Assembly (NCBI GenBank): GCA_029866025.1
Contig: JARXAD010000001.1
Coordinates: 355,873 to 419,872 of the forward strand
Reading direction: 5' to 3'
Source of the DNA: Vampirovibrionales bacterium
GTDB lineage: Bacteria; Cyanobacteriota; Vampirovibrionia; Vampirovibrionales; Vampirovibrionaceae
DNA: 64,000 nucleotides
Shown: one piece after another, positions 18,094 to 27,347 of the stretch
How positions within the stretch are numbered: the stretch's first letter is position 1
How the letters are laid out: each line of letters opens with the position of its first letter
Notes under the pieces: model-generated
The model's database searches: none
Told to the model about the DNA's origin: nothing
Seen by the model: the letters and a program-made list of their open reading frames with translations, nothing else
Made by a program: the position numbers and the translations under genes

Positions 18094-18951
18094 ATGACTG
18101 CTTCTCCTTTGCCTTCTTCCCAAACTTGGTTGCTGCCTTCGGTTTGGAACGCCTTAGTGGTGGCCAGTGATGACGCAACCCTTGCCCAAACCTTAGAGGC
18201 GGCCATTCGGTTGCGGGGCCCTGCCATTGTAACCTGTGGCTGGGAGGCTTTAAAACGCTCGGTAGCAGAGGAGGTAGGCAGTCCTCAGCTGTTATTGCTC
18301 GGTCCTCAGGCTGGTACCAGCTTGGGTGAGATCTTGGAGCTGGCTCACCGTTACGCGGCCCAAACGCCCGTGGTGGTGTGTTTGACTGACTACAACGAAG
18401 AAACCTTGATTGCCTTGTACGATGCTGGCGTGGCGGATGTGGTGTTTCCTCCTATGCCGCCGGTGCACATTGCCGCCCGAGTATTGGAAGCCTTGGAGCG
18501 CGATACCTTGCGCAAGCAGTGGTTGCAGAGAGACGCTGTATTGCAAGCTTTGCACCAGCGCGATGCAGCTACGGGCTTGTGGAGTCCCGATGCCTGGTTG
18601 GCGTTGTTAACACATACCCTGCATTCGGCAGACATGAATTCAGCAGAGCATGGGCTTATTGTATTGCCTTGGGCCAGTCAGGCTGCGTCTTCTGAAATGA
18701 CGGCGACTGTTGGCCGAGTGTTGCTAAGTGCTTTGCGAGGAACAGATGCCTGGGCCTTGTTGGATGACCCCAAACGATTGGTTGTGCTGTTGCCCTATAC
18801 GCCAAATGGGCAAGTTCAGGGGGTTGTGGAACGAATTTGCACGTTGTTGAAACACCATCAAATAGCGTTAACCCCTACCGATTGGCACCTGCTTCCCTTA
18901 ACTGCCAACGAGTCCACCTTGGCGGTGCTGTCTCGCTTATCGGCAGTCTAG
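18094..18951 (+). CDS. Degenerate receiver plus degenerate GGDEF protein
   Basis: About 285 residues. Residues 15-120 follow a receiver fold (NALVVASDDATLAQTLE..., PVVVCLTDYNEETLIALYDAG, DVVFPPMPP), but the phosphoacceptor aspartate is replaced by G70 (LLLLGPQAG) and the lysine is missing. Residues 150-285 resemble a GGDEF diguanylate cyclase: D157-A-A-T-G-L like the usual D-x-L-T-G-L, then ALLDDPKRLVVLLPYTP where active enzymes have YGGDEFxxLLP. So neither phosphorylation nor c-di-GMP synthesis is expected; a binding or scaffold role is likely. AAGGA upstream supports ATG at 18094. It follows the secreted orphan by 30 bases. Confidence 0.75.
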   Translation: MTASPLPSSQTWLLPSVWNALVVASDDATLAQTLEAAIRLRGPAIVTCGWEALKRSVAEEVGSPQLLLLGPQAGTSLGEILELAHRYAAQTPVVVCLTDYNEETLIALYDAGVADVVFPPMPPVHIAARVLEALERDTLRKQWLQRDAVLQALHQRDAATGLWSPDAWLALLTHTLHSADMNSAEHGLIVLPWASQAASSEMTATVGRVLLSALRGTDAWALLDDPKRLVVLLPYTPNGQVQGVVERICTLLKHHQIALTPTDWHLLPLTANESTLAVLSRLSAV

Positions 18952-19017
18952 CCGTAGTGTGGCGTTATACGCTATGCTAGCTTGTAGATAGAGACTGCTT
19001 TGTTAAATGGGAGCCCG

Positions 19018-20445
19018 ATGATGACGTTAGGACTGGCTGAAAACCGACAGTTAAGCGAAGCAGACGTACTGGCGGCCCCAAAAATTATGACGCCCTTACC
19101 GGGTCCTAAGGCCAAGGCCATTATGGATCGCGATGATAAGGTGATCTCACCTTCGTATACGCGAGGTTATCCCTTGGTGATGGCGCGCGGCCAAGGGGCC
19201 GTGGTGCAAGACGTTGATGGTAACACCTTTATTGACGCCTGCGCTGGCATTGCCGTCTGTGCCACGGGCCACAACCACCCACGGGTCACGGCGGCCATTC
19301 AGGCCCAAGCAGGCCAGTTTTTGCACATGAGTGGCACCGACTTTTACTACGACGGGCTCCCAACCCTAGCAGAACGCTTGCAATCGACGATGCCGGTATA
19401 TACCAACCCCCAGGGTGTGGATTGCCAAGACTACAAAGTGTTTTTTGGTAACAGCGGCGCCGAAGCGATTGATGGCGCTATGAAGTTGGCCCGCTACCAC
19501 ACGGGGCGTCAAAACATTGTGTCTTTCTATCGCAGTTTTCACGGGCGCACCTATGGGGCGATGAGCCTGACTGCCAGTAAAGCCACCCACAAAAAACGGG
19601 TAGGTCCTCTATTGCCGGGTGTGTTCCATGCCCAGTACCCTTTCCACTACCAAGAGCCCATGGGTAAAAACTCGTGCGATACGGCCCAAGCTTGCCTGCA
19701 ATGGTTTGAACAGAACATCTTTGGACGATTGTTCCCAGCCGATGAGTTGGCGGCCATTGTGGTAGAGCCTATTCAAGGTGAAGGCGGCTATATTGTGCCC
19801 GAAGATTGCTGGCTACTCGGGCTTCAGTACCTGTGCAAAAAACACGGCGCTGTACTAGTAGCCGATGAAGTGCAATCTGGCATGGGGCGTACGGGTAAAA
19901 TATGGGCCAGCAGCCATGTGGCAGGTTTTGCCCCCGATATTATGACCAGTGCCAAGGGTTTAGCCAGTGGCTTGCCCATTGGCGCCATTATTGCTAAGGC
20001 CCATGTGATGAACTGGGTGCCGGGGGTGCATGCCACCACCTTTGGGGGCAACCCGGTGGCGTGTGCCGCTGCCATAGCCACCCTGGATTGCTTGGAAGGC
20101 CGAGATGGTGAGGCCAACCTGTGTGACAACGCTACTGCTATGGGTGCCCGTTTGATGGCAGGGTTGCGCGCCATGCAGCAGCGCGTACCCCACATTGGCG
20201 ATATACGCGGCCGTGGGCTAATGGTGGGCGTGGAGTTGGTGCTGGACCCCATTGCTAAAACCAAAGCCAAAGCCCTGCGCGATGCTGTGGTGGATGCCGC
20301 CTTTTACCATGGGCTGATGATTTTGGGGTGTGGGGAAAACAGCATACGCTTTAGCCCGCCCTTGGTAATTACCGAGGCCCAAATTGACAAAACCCTCACG
20401 ATTTTTGAGCAAACCCTCACAGAGCAAATCGCCCAGCACGGGTAA
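19018..20445 (+). CDS. Class III pyridoxal-phosphate aminotransferase
   Basis: About 475 residues. Fold-type I class III aminotransferase, of the 4-aminobutyrate/acetylornithine type. Visible: PGPKAKAIMDRD near the start, FFGNSGAEAIDGAMKLAR (PLP phosphate binding), FHGRTYGAMSLTASK, VEPIQGEGGYIVP, LVADEVQSGMGRTG (PLP ring Asp), and the Schiff-base lysine in TSAKGLASGLPIGA. It is probably a GABA or other omega-amino acid transaminase; exact substrate unsure. A GGGAG site supports ATG at 19018 (a TTG 18 bases earlier is possible). The stop codon lies in a small hairpin (20436-20450). Confidence 0.85.
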   Translation: MMTLGLAENRQLSEADVLAAPKIMTPLPGPKAKAIMDRDDKVISPSYTRGYPLVMARGQGAVVQDVDGNTFIDACAGIAVCATGHNHPRVTAAIQAQAGQFLHMSGTDFYYDGLPTLAERLQSTMPVYTNPQGVDCQDYKVFFGNSGAEAIDGAMKLARYHTGRQNIVSFYRSFHGRTYGAMSLTASKATHKKRVGPLLPGVFHAQYPFHYQEPMGKNSCDTAQACLQWFEQNIFGRLFPADELAAIVVEPIQGEGGYIVPEDCWLLGLQYLCKKHGAVLVADEVQSGMGRTGKIWASSHVAGFAPDIMTSAKGLASGLPIGAIIAKAHVMNWVPGVHATTFGGNPVACAAAIATLDCLEGRDGEANLCDNATAMGARLMAGLRAMQQRVPHIGDIRGRGLMVGVELVLDPIAKTKAKALRDAVVDAAFYHGLMILGCGENSIRFSPPLVITEAQIDKTLTIFEQTLTEQIAQHG

Positions 20446-20450
20446 CGTGC
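20436..20450. repeat. Hairpin with the aminotransferase stop codon in its loop
   Basis: GCACG (20436-20440) pairs with CGTGC (20446-20450); the loop GGTAA contains the TAA stop at 20443-20445. Five bp, no T-run. Confidence 0.4.
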
Positions 20451-20480
20451 GGAGCGACGGCTGTTAAATTTTGCTCAAGG

Positions 20481-20846
20481 CTATTTGTCTGTTGGGCAAC
20501 CCAAAGCTGCTTCCATCGTTGCAATTTCACCTTGGGTGGTTAATTTATTAACTCCAGTAAGAAGTGATCCTGTTTTTGGTAAAATTGATACTAATGGTTG
20601 CATAGATTTCTGCATATTGTCGTGCAGGTCTGAAAAATTACCTGTGTAAGGTGCTTCGGGATGGCCTGCATTATATAAAATTGCAGCTTGGCCTAAATCA
20701 TCTTTAGTGACCACACCTTTAGTACCACTTAAAGTAATTTCTGTGCCAAGCCAGTTACCATCCTCTTGTTGGGCGGTTGCCTTTAAATTTTTTAACACGC
20801 CACACACGGGTGGATCGCCAGCGCCACGGATAGAACCTACGGTCAT
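20481..20846 (-). CDS. Small orphan protein
   Basis: 121 residues, family not recognised, no signal peptide or membrane segment. It contains GVLKNLKATAQQEDGNWLG and a C-terminal IATMEAALGCPTDK with two cysteines in all. A strong AAGGGAG ribosome site nine bases before the ATG makes it a convincing gene. Its AT content is higher than its neighbours'. It stands alone, convergent with the aminotransferase gene and next to a 744-base gap with palindromes. Confidence 0.65.
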   Translation of the reverse strand: MTVGSIRGAGDPPVCGVLKNLKATAQQEDGNWLGTEITLSGTKGVVTKDDLGQAAILYNAGHPEAPYTGNFSDLHDNMQKSMQPLVSILPKTGSLLTGVNKLTTQGEIATMEAALGCPTDK

Positions 20847-20924
20847 AAAAATACTCCCTTATTTTTTAGTAATAAACAAAAAATGTGAGATGACGGTTTT
20901 GCATCTTACAGATGTATAAAGTAA

Positions 20925-20933
20925 CCCCCCCCC
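20925..20933. repeat. Poly-C tract (9 C)
   Basis: Nine C upstream (78 bases) of the minus-strand orphan gene at 20481-20846, in AT-rich non-coding DNA. Tracts like this can slip and alter promoter spacing; here that is only a possibility. Confidence 0.5.
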
Positions 20934-21066
20934 TAAAATTGTGATAATAAATAAAGAAATGTTTACATGGGGGTGGTGGGGTTTTGGGACGGCCATGGGC
21001 ATTTGTCTCCTTCGCTTAAATCCTATTACAGGATACGCAAGGGCGTTAGCGCCTTGTGTGGGGAGC

Positions 21067-21088
21067 GTTGAGGGGCTAGCCCCTCAAC
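21067..21088. repeat. Perfect 22-bp palindrome
   Basis: GTTGAGGGGCT joined to its own reverse complement AGCCCCTCAAC, with no spacer. It is the strongest of several inverted repeats in the 744-base gap 20847-21590, which otherwise has no convincing gene. Confidence 0.8.
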
Positions 21089-21342
21089 AACAAAAACCAA
21101 GCCGTAGGTATTCCCATTGGGGCGTATGGGTAGTGGCTATTCAATTATCAAGGTTCGGGGAAAAAAAGAGTGACCAAAAAATTAACCTAAGCGCTGACCT
21201 TGCTCAGTGTGTTGGGCGGGCAAGCCGGTTATGCGGAAAGCCAGCCAACGCTTCTACTGAAGACGACATCCGGATTCGTCCAGGATAAAATTACTATAGT
21301 ATTTAAAGTGAAAATTGAACAGCGAATAACTTTTATGATCGG

Positions 21343-21369
21343 TTGAGGGGGCCGTTCCCTCCCCCTCAA
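21343..21369. repeat. Inverted repeat, 9-bp stem
   Basis: TTGAGGGGG (21343-21351) pairs with CCCCCTCAA (21361-21369), loop CCGTTCCCT. The arm TTGAGGGG is the same as that of the palindrome at 21067, suggesting related REP- or MITE-like remnants. Another weaker hairpin (AAAGGG...CCCTTT, with GGGC-TTC-GCCC inside) follows at about 21391-21420. Confidence 0.7.
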
Positions 21370-21590
21370 GCTCCCCCTCCCTCTTTTCTTAAAGGGCTTC
21401 GCCCGTTAGAAAATCCCTTTTGACAGTAGAATGCGGCGTGTGCTTACGCACAGGTTACGCCTAAACACCCACCCTTACCCACAGGCATATTTAGTTGGAG
21501 TTTACGCACGATGCCTGTTGATAAACCCACCTTGGTGGGGGGTTTTGCTACAATGTGGGCATCTTTCTTTGTTCCCATAGGATCGTTGCC

Positions 21591-24137
21591 GTGTCTTCTA
21601 CTCAATCTCCCCCTTCTTCTGCCGATGTAAACGTGTTGCAAAGCGACGGCTATTTGCCCCAGGCGCTGGAGGCCCATTGGCAACAGGTGTGGGAGCAAAG
21701 CGGCCAGCACCGCGTGGATGTGAAGGACACCAGCAGACCCAAGTATTATGCCCTGTCTATGTTTCCGTACCCCAGTGGACGGCTGCACATGGGCCACGTT
21801 CGCAATTACACCATTAGCGATGTGATTGCGCGTGTGAAGCGCATGCAGGGCCACAACGTGCTGCACCCCATGGGTTGGGATGCCTTTGGTTTGCCTGCAG
21901 AAAACGCCGCCATTGAGCGGGGCATCCCCGCCAAAGATTGGACGGAAAGCAACATGGCCACCATGCGGGGCCAATTGCAACGCTTGGGCTTATTGGTAGA
22001 CTGGGAGCGGGAAATTGCCACCTGCCGCCCCGACTACTACCGTTGGAGCCAGTGGCTGTTTTTGCACCTATACAACAAGGGCTTGGCCTACAAAAAAGAA
22101 GCCCCCGTAAACTGGTGCAACGATTGCAACACGGTGTTGGCCAACGAACAGGTAATCGACGGCACGTGCTGGCGTCATGGGTCGCCCGTCATTCAAAAAA
22201 ATCTCAATCAGTGGTTCTTTAAAATTACCGAGTACGCGGATCGGTTGCTGGACGGCTTGCCCAACCTGAAAGGCTGGCCCGAAAAAGTGACGCTGATGCA
22301 GCAAAACTGGATTAACAAATCTGTGGGGGCAGAAATCGATTTTAAAGTCGTGAATCATGACGCCACCATTCGCGTCTTTACCACGCGCCCCGATACGATT
22401 TTTGGCGCCACCTACATGGTCCTGGCCCCCGAACATCCGCTGGTGGCAAAGCTCGTCACCGATGCCCAGCGTGGCGCTGTGGATGCCTACATTGCCAAAA
22501 CCCAAGAAAAATCCGAACGGGAACGCACTTTTGAAAACAAAGAAAAATCGGGTGTGGCCCTGGGTATCCACTGTATTAACCCCTACACGGGCACAGAAAT
22601 CCCCGTGTGGATTGCGGATTACGTATTGGCCAATTACGGTACGGGTGCCGTGATGGCCGTGCCTGCCCATGATGAACGGGATTGGGCCTTTGCCAAAACC
22701 TATGACTTGCCCATTGAACGCGTCATTGTCGCTAAAAATCAAGATGCCACGGCTCCCTTAACCGAAGCCATGACAGACGCCGGTGTATTGGTGAACTCGG
22801 GGGATTTTACGGGGCAAACATCTGACGCTGCCAAAGCCGCCATTATTGCGCTGGCTGAAGAAAAAGGCTTTGGGTCCGCCAAAGTGCAGTTCCGTTTACG
22901 AGATTGGCTAGTGAGCCGCCAACGCTACTGGGGCTGTCCCATCCCCATGATCTATTGTGGTGATTGCGGTACGGTGCCTGTGCCTGCGGATCAACTGCCC
23001 GTTAAATTGCCCGACGCCATGGACTTTAAGAAAGAAGGCGGCTCGCCACTCTCTCAATCGCCAGAGTTTGTGAACACACCCTGCCCTCAGTGTGGCAAAC
23101 CCGCCAAGCGAGAAACCGACACGCTGGACACCTTTTTGTGTAGCTCGTGGTATTACTTGCGTTATCTCGATCCGAAAAACGATCAGCAGGCCTTTGACCC
23201 GGCCATTGTCAAGCGTTGGATGCCGGTGGATCAATACGTGGGGGGCGTGGAGCATGCCATTTTGCACCTCATGTATTCTCGCTTTTTTATGATGGTGCTG
23301 CACGATGCGGATTTGGTACCGACGGGTGAACCCTTTGCCAATTTGCTCACCCAAGGCATGGTGCTTAAAGATGGCTCCAAGATGAGCAAATCCAAGGGCA
23401 ACGTGGTAGACCCCGATGAGATTTTTAAAACCTACGGGGCCGATACGGCGCGTTTTTTCATCCTCAGCGATTCGCCACCGCAGGTGGATTTTGACTGGAA
23501 AGACACGGCGGTAGACGGGTGCTACAAGTTTTTGCAAAAGGTGTGGCGCGGTATTACCGCCACGCAAGCCAGTATTGATGTAACACTAAAAGCCCCGGCA
23601 TATGACGAGTTAACGGGTCCAGATCGGGTGTTGATGCAGGCGTTGGAAAAAGCCACGGCAGGGATTACCCACGATATTCAAAATGCCTTTCAGTTTAATA
23701 CCGTCATTAGCAAGCTGCGAGAGGCCTTTAACGCCATAACTTCGTATGCCAATGAAACGAAATTATCGGAAACCTCAACAACCAACGCAACGTATAGCTG
23801 GGCGATAGCACGCTTTTTAACCTTGTTGGCGCCTATTGCGCCTCACCTGACGGAAGCCTTGTGGGAAAAGCTGGGTGGGTATGAGCAGTCGGGATCCATT
23901 CATTTGCAGGCGTGGCCCGTGGCTCATACCGCTGCCTTAACGGCGGATACCGTGACCATTGTGGTACAGGTGAACGGCAAAGTGCGCAGCAAACTACTGT
24001 TGCCTGCTGGCCTTAGCAATGCCCATCTGGAAGCCGCTGCCTTGGCCGATGCCGCCGTGCAGCCCCATGTGCAGGGTATGCCCATTAAAAAAGTGATTGT
24101 GGTGCCCAACCGCTTGGTCAATGTGGTAGTGGGGTAG
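21591..24137 (+). CDS. leuS: Leucyl-tRNA synthetase
   Basis: 848 residues, class I synthetase that charges tRNA-Leu. The HIGH motif is HMGH (residues 66-69, GRLHMGHVRNYTISD) and KMSKS is at about 597-601 (GSKMSKSKGNVVDPDEIFK). The CP1 editing domain contains TTRPDTIFGATYMVLAPEHP and GTGAVMAVPAHDERDW, and zinc-type cysteine pairs are seen (CGDCG, CPQCG). The C-terminus has VVQVNGKVRSKL. The start is the GTG at 21591, behind an AGGA site; the frame is open to 21555. The arrangement is of the normal bacterial type. Confidence 0.97.
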   Translation: MSSTQSPPSSADVNVLQSDGYLPQALEAHWQQVWEQSGQHRVDVKDTSRPKYYALSMFPYPSGRLHMGHVRNYTISDVIARVKRMQGHNVLHPMGWDAFGLPAENAAIERGIPAKDWTESNMATMRGQLQRLGLLVDWEREIATCRPDYYRWSQWLFLHLYNKGLAYKKEAPVNWCNDCNTVLANEQVIDGTCWRHGSPVIQKNLNQWFFKITEYADRLLDGLPNLKGWPEKVTLMQQNWINKSVGAEIDFKVVNHDATIRVFTTRPDTIFGATYMVLAPEHPLVAKLVTDAQRGAVDAYIAKTQEKSERERTFENKEKSGVALGIHCINPYTGTEIPVWIADYVLANYGTGAVMAVPAHDERDWAFAKTYDLPIERVIVAKNQDATAPLTEAMTDAGVLVNSGDFTGQTSDAAKAAIIALAEEKGFGSAKVQFRLRDWLVSRQRYWGCPIPMIYCGDCGTVPVPADQLPVKLPDAMDFKKEGGSPLSQSPEFVNTPCPQCGKPAKRETDTLDTFLCSSWYYLRYLDPKNDQQAFDPAIVKRWMPVDQYVGGVEHAILHLMYSRFFMMVLHDADLVPTGEPFANLLTQGMVLKDGSKMSKSKGNVVDPDEIFKTYGADTARFFILSDSPPQVDFDWKDTAVDGCYKFLQKVWRGITATQASIDVTLKAPAYDELTGPDRVLMQALEKATAGITHDIQNAFQFNTVISKLREAFNAITSYANETKLSETSTTNATYSWAIARFLTLLAPIAPHLTEALWEKLGGYEQSGSIHLQAWPVAHTAALTADTVTIVVQVNGKVRSKLLLPAGLSNAHLEAAALADAAVQPHVQGMPIKKVIVVPNRLVNVVVG

Positions 24138-24143
24138 GTAAAG

Positions 24144-25424
24144 CTACTTTAATGGAATACCTACGAACAGCTCTTTGAATTGTTCAATGAGTAGATTCAA
24201 TTCCTCTTGCTCATCAGGATTTGGGCTTTGAATGGCAAGCAAATCCATTAATCTTAAATAATCTTCTGGAGCTTGTTCTGAGAAAAGAGTAAGATTTTTT
24301 GATATAAACCGTATACTTTCCTTAAATTCTTCTATCTCTTCTGCCAATATTAAAATTTCTTCGGGTGTTAGCGGATAACCATGAAGTTCCGCATAGCGAT
24401 CTCTATCAAAAGATTTGGCCCTTTTGGGCCTCAACCCTCTTTCTCTAAAGCTATTAATGGTTTTGGCTCTGTATTCAGGATCTTCCCACTGTCTCTTCCT
24501 AGTAGCTGATATTTTTTCTCTGTATTCTGGATTTTCCCACAACTTCTTCATTGCTACTGATATTTTTTCTCTGAATTCTGGATTTTCCCATAACTTCTTC
24601 ATTGCTACTGATATTTTTTCTCTGAATTCTGGATCTTCCCATAGCTTCTTCCTAGTAGCCGATATTTTTTCTCTGTAGTCTGGATCTTCCCATAGCTTCT
24701 TCCTAGTAGCCGATATTTTTTCTCTGTATTCTGAATTTTTCCAAAGCTCCTTCATAAAAGCCGATATTTTTTCTCTGTATTCTGGATTTTTCCAAAGCTC
24801 CTTCATAAAAGCCGATATTTTTTCTCTGTATTCTGGATTTTCCCACAACTTCTTCATTGCTGCTGATATTTTTTCTCTGTAGTCTGAATTTTTCCACAAC
24901 TCCCTTATAGCAGCCGATGTTTTTTTATGAAATTCTGGATTTTCTCTACTGTGTTTTATCAAAGCCAACGTTAACTCTCGGTATTGAGGATCTTGCCAAC
25001 GTTTTTTCATAGCAGTTTCTTTTTTTTGAGCGGCTCCTGATTCCTGCATTCCTTTTGTTGTATTAACGCTTATTTTTTTTCGTACATCTTCATTTTTTAA
25101 GGTCTGATTTCGGTTCGTTATTCGTTGATTTCGTATGATGGTATTATCCCAAGACTTTTTTATGGCACGAGATTTTTTTTCTTTAACATCAGTCTGCTGG
25201 TTGGTTTTGATTCTATTGAAATAAGGATCAACCATGTTAAAGCCGAGTTCTCGCCCAAAAACCCATAGGCTTTTTCGTGATATCCCCGGCTCATCATGAT
25301 CTGCAGGGTTTAATACGTAGGAGTCAAACGATTCTTCCGTCAACAAACGATCTTTAAGAATTTTAAGATAATCCTTGTTTTTATTGCCTGAAAATAATGG
25401 AAGATAAAATCCAACTAAGTTCAT
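24144..25424 (-). CDS. 17-residue tandem-repeat protein, NUMOD-like DNA-binding candidate
   Basis: 426 residues. Residues about 150-325 hold roughly ten copies of a 17-residue unit of the form (M)KKLWENPEYREKISA. Such W-x-(N/D)-P-E-x-R-x-K-I-S units recall the NUMOD3-like modular DNA-binding helices found with homing endonucleases; upstream there is NEDVRKKISVNTTKG, closer still to NUMOD3. No nuclease motif is seen. The N-terminus (MNLVGFYLPLFSGNKNKD) recalls a GIY-YIG or other small domain only faintly. The gene is AT-rich against GC-richer neighbours, which suggests transfer. The ATG lies three bases after the dnaX stop, so it is read through from dnaX. Confidence 0.7.
   Translation of the reverse strand: MNLVGFYLPLFSGNKNKDYLKILKDRLLTEESFDSYVLNPADHDEPGISRKSLWVFGRELGFNMVDPYFNRIKTNQQTDVKEKKSRAIKKSWDNTIIRNQRITNRNQTLKNEDVRKKISVNTTKGMQESGAAQKKETAMKKRWQDPQYRELTLALIKHSRENPEFHKKTSAAIRELWKNSDYREKISAAMKKLWENPEYREKISAFMKELWKNPEYREKISAFMKELWKNSEYREKISATRKKLWEDPDYREKISATRKKLWEDPEFREKISVAMKKLWENPEFREKISVAMKKLWENPEYREKISATRKRQWEDPEYRAKTINSFRERGLRPKRAKSFDRDRYAELHGYPLTPEEILILAEEIEEFKESIRFISKNLTLFSEQAPEDYLRLMDLLAIQSPNPDEQEELNLLIEQFKELFVGIPLK
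24457..24966 (-). repeat. 51-bp tandem repeats, about ten copies
   Basis: Copies start regularly every 51 bases: the string GATATTTTTTCTCTG appears on the plus strand at 24508, 24559, 24610, 24661, 24712, 24763, 24814 and 24865, with more degenerate copies on either side. They encode the 17-residue units of the repeat protein. Near-identical central copies imply recent duplication and possible length variation. Confidence 0.9.
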
Positions 25425-25427
25425 GCG

Positions 25428-27347
25428 TTAAATAACCGTGCCTTGCAGCAGCTGGGCCGTAAATTGTTTGGCATCGTCCCAGTTAGGGGCGTTTAGCTCT
25501 TGCTGAGACAGGCGCTGGGTGATGGGCGGCTCCAGGGCATTGCTTGCACTAGCGGGAGTCGGTTCTTCAGTAGCCACGGTGGTTGTGGCCTCATGCATGG
25601 GTGGCGCCGGTTCTGGCTGGACGTTGGGAGAAAAAGCACTCACAGCCGAGTTGGACTCTTGAGGTTGCAGTGGCAACGGTGACGCAGAAACGCTGGGTTT
25701 TTCCACAATCAAATGGACTTGCAAGGCTTGGCCTGTGACGGCCTCAATAGCTTTGTTCAGGTGGATGAGCTTGGTGGGATTCTTCAGGGTGTTGAGAATG
25801 GCTTCGCTGTGGCAGGCCACCGTGATGGTGCTGGCATCGGCACTAACCAAATGGGCTTGTTGGGTAATCATGGCGCGCACGCCCATGCTGGCAATAGCGG
25901 CCACCACTTGGTGCCAGTCCAGTCCACTCCCACTGGTAATGGGCCGTGGGGCTAGTGCTGGAGCCGGTTGAGATGTCGGTAAGGGTTGGGGCGTCTCAAG
26001 GATAGTCTGTGTGGGACTTGCCGCTACCGAAGGCATTGAAACGGATGGGCTGTGAGCTTGAGGCGTTACCGACAGTGTTGGGGTTGCTTGCGAAGGCACA
26101 GGAGTGGTTGCCGCGGGAAGTACGCCACCAGACAGTTGTTTTTCCAATTGTTTTTCTAGGGCAGCAATGCGGTTGCTAAGATGTTGAATGGTCTCAATGC
26201 CTTCACGATGGGCCAAGGCGACAAGGCCCACTTCCAGCCACAACTGGGGCAAACTGTTTTGGCGCACCTGGTATTCCAGCTGGCTCAAGGCCATCAGCCA
26301 CTGAGGGTATTCATCGGTGGCAATACGCTGGGCTTGGGCCACAATGGCGGGCACCGCTGCTGCCGAAATGCCCAAAATATCGGCCACGGTGTCTTGCACC
26401 TTGGGGGTTAGGTCGCTAGCATTGCCCACAATAGCAGCCGCCAACATCAGCTGGCGCACTTGTTGAGTGAGGGCCTGCACCACTTGGCGCGGCTCGGCAC
26501 CATCGGCGCACAGGGCTTCAATGCCCGTCATCAAGGTGGTCACGTCTTTATCCAGCATGGCGTTAATGACGCGTTGGACACTGTCATCGGCCAGGGTGCC
26601 CAAAAATCGCTGCACGTCGGCATCGGTAATGGTGTAGGCGGCATCCACCCGGCTAAGAACCCCCACTTGATCCAGCTGGCTGAGGGCGTCTCTTAGACCA
26701 CCGCGGGCATGGCGGGCAATGGCCAAAATGGCTTCGTCGGTGAGTTTAAGATCCTCTTGCTGAGAGACGTGGGCGAGGTGGGTTTTGAGTTCGCTGAGGC
26801 CAATACGGCTAAAATCAAAGCGCTGGCAGCGGCTTACGATGGTGGGCAGCACTTTGTGGGTTTCGGTGGTGGCCAAAATAAACACCACATGAGGCGGTGG
26901 CTCTTCCAAGGTTTTTAGCAAGGCATTAAAGGCTGCCGTAGAGAGCATGTGGACTTCATCGATGATGTAAACCTTGTAACGGCCCTGCATGGGAGCAAAC
27001 TGGCAGGTTTCAATGAGGTCGCGGGCATCGGCCACGCCGTTGTGGCTGGCGGCGTCAATTTCCACCACGTCTAGGGCGTTGCCTTTTAAAATGCCTAAGC
27101 AGCTGGGGCAGGTGCCGCAGGGGGTGAGGGTGGGGCCGGTTGCGCAATTGAGGGATTTGGCCAAAATGCGGGCGGTGGAGGTTTTACCCGTGCCCCGTGG
27201 GCCGCAAAACAGGTAGGCGTGGGCCACTTTGCCGCTGGTAATGGCATTGCTAAGGGTTTGAATAATGGGCTGCTGGCCCACGACCTCGGCAAATTGTTGG
27301 GGGCGGTAGCGGCGGTACAGGGGTAGGTAGGTGGCAATGGCAGTCAT
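25428..27347 (-). CDS. dnaX: DNA polymerase III subunits gamma and tau
   Basis: 639 residues. Clamp-loader ATPase of the replisome. Walker A is GPRGTGKT (49-56), zinc cysteines are C68, C77, C80 and C83 (CGTCPSC), then VYIIDEVHMLSTAAFNALLKTLEEPP (Walker B) and the sensor region ATTETHKVLPTIVSRCQRFDF. A Pro/Thr/Ser-rich linker follows (about 400-490), then a C-terminal tau-like domain ending TAQLLQGTVI. The A-rich slippage site used in E. coli for the gamma form was not checked in detail. The downstream repeat protein begins three bases after the stop. Confidence 0.96.
   Translation of the reverse strand: MTAIATYLPLYRRYRPQQFAEVVGQQPIIQTLSNAITSGKVAHAYLFCGPRGTGKTSTARILAKSLNCATGPTLTPCGTCPSCLGILKGNALDVVEIDAASHNGVADARDLIETCQFAPMQGRYKVYIIDEVHMLSTAAFNALLKTLEEPPPHVVFILATTETHKVLPTIVSRCQRFDFSRIGLSELKTHLAHVSQQEDLKLTDEAILAIARHARGGLRDALSQLDQVGVLSRVDAAYTITDADVQRFLGTLADDSVQRVINAMLDKDVTTLMTGIEALCADGAEPRQVVQALTQQVRQLMLAAAIVGNASDLTPKVQDTVADILGISAAAVPAIVAQAQRIATDEYPQWLMALSQLEYQVRQNSLPQLWLEVGLVALAHREGIETIQHLSNRIAALEKQLEKQLSGGVLPAATTPVPSQATPTLSVTPQAHSPSVSMPSVAASPTQTILETPQPLPTSQPAPALAPRPITSGSGLDWHQVVAAIASMGVRAMITQQAHLVSADASTITVACHSEAILNTLKNPTKLIHLNKAIEAVTGQALQVHLIVEKPSVSASPLPLQPQESNSAVSAFSPNVQPEPAPPMHEATTTVATEEPTPASASNALEPPITQRLSQQELNAPNWDDAKQFTAQLLQGTVI

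Noticed and set aside
20941-21288. 115-residue plus-strand frame in the large gap
   Set aside because: The translation is unlike a protein (many W, R and C in repeated palindromic DNA), there is no ribosome site, and it overlaps the 22-bp palindrome.
24144-25424. CRISPR array read from the 51-bp repeats
   Set aside because: The repeats are contiguous with no unique spacers, stay in one reading frame and encode a regular 17-residue unit; no cas genes are present.
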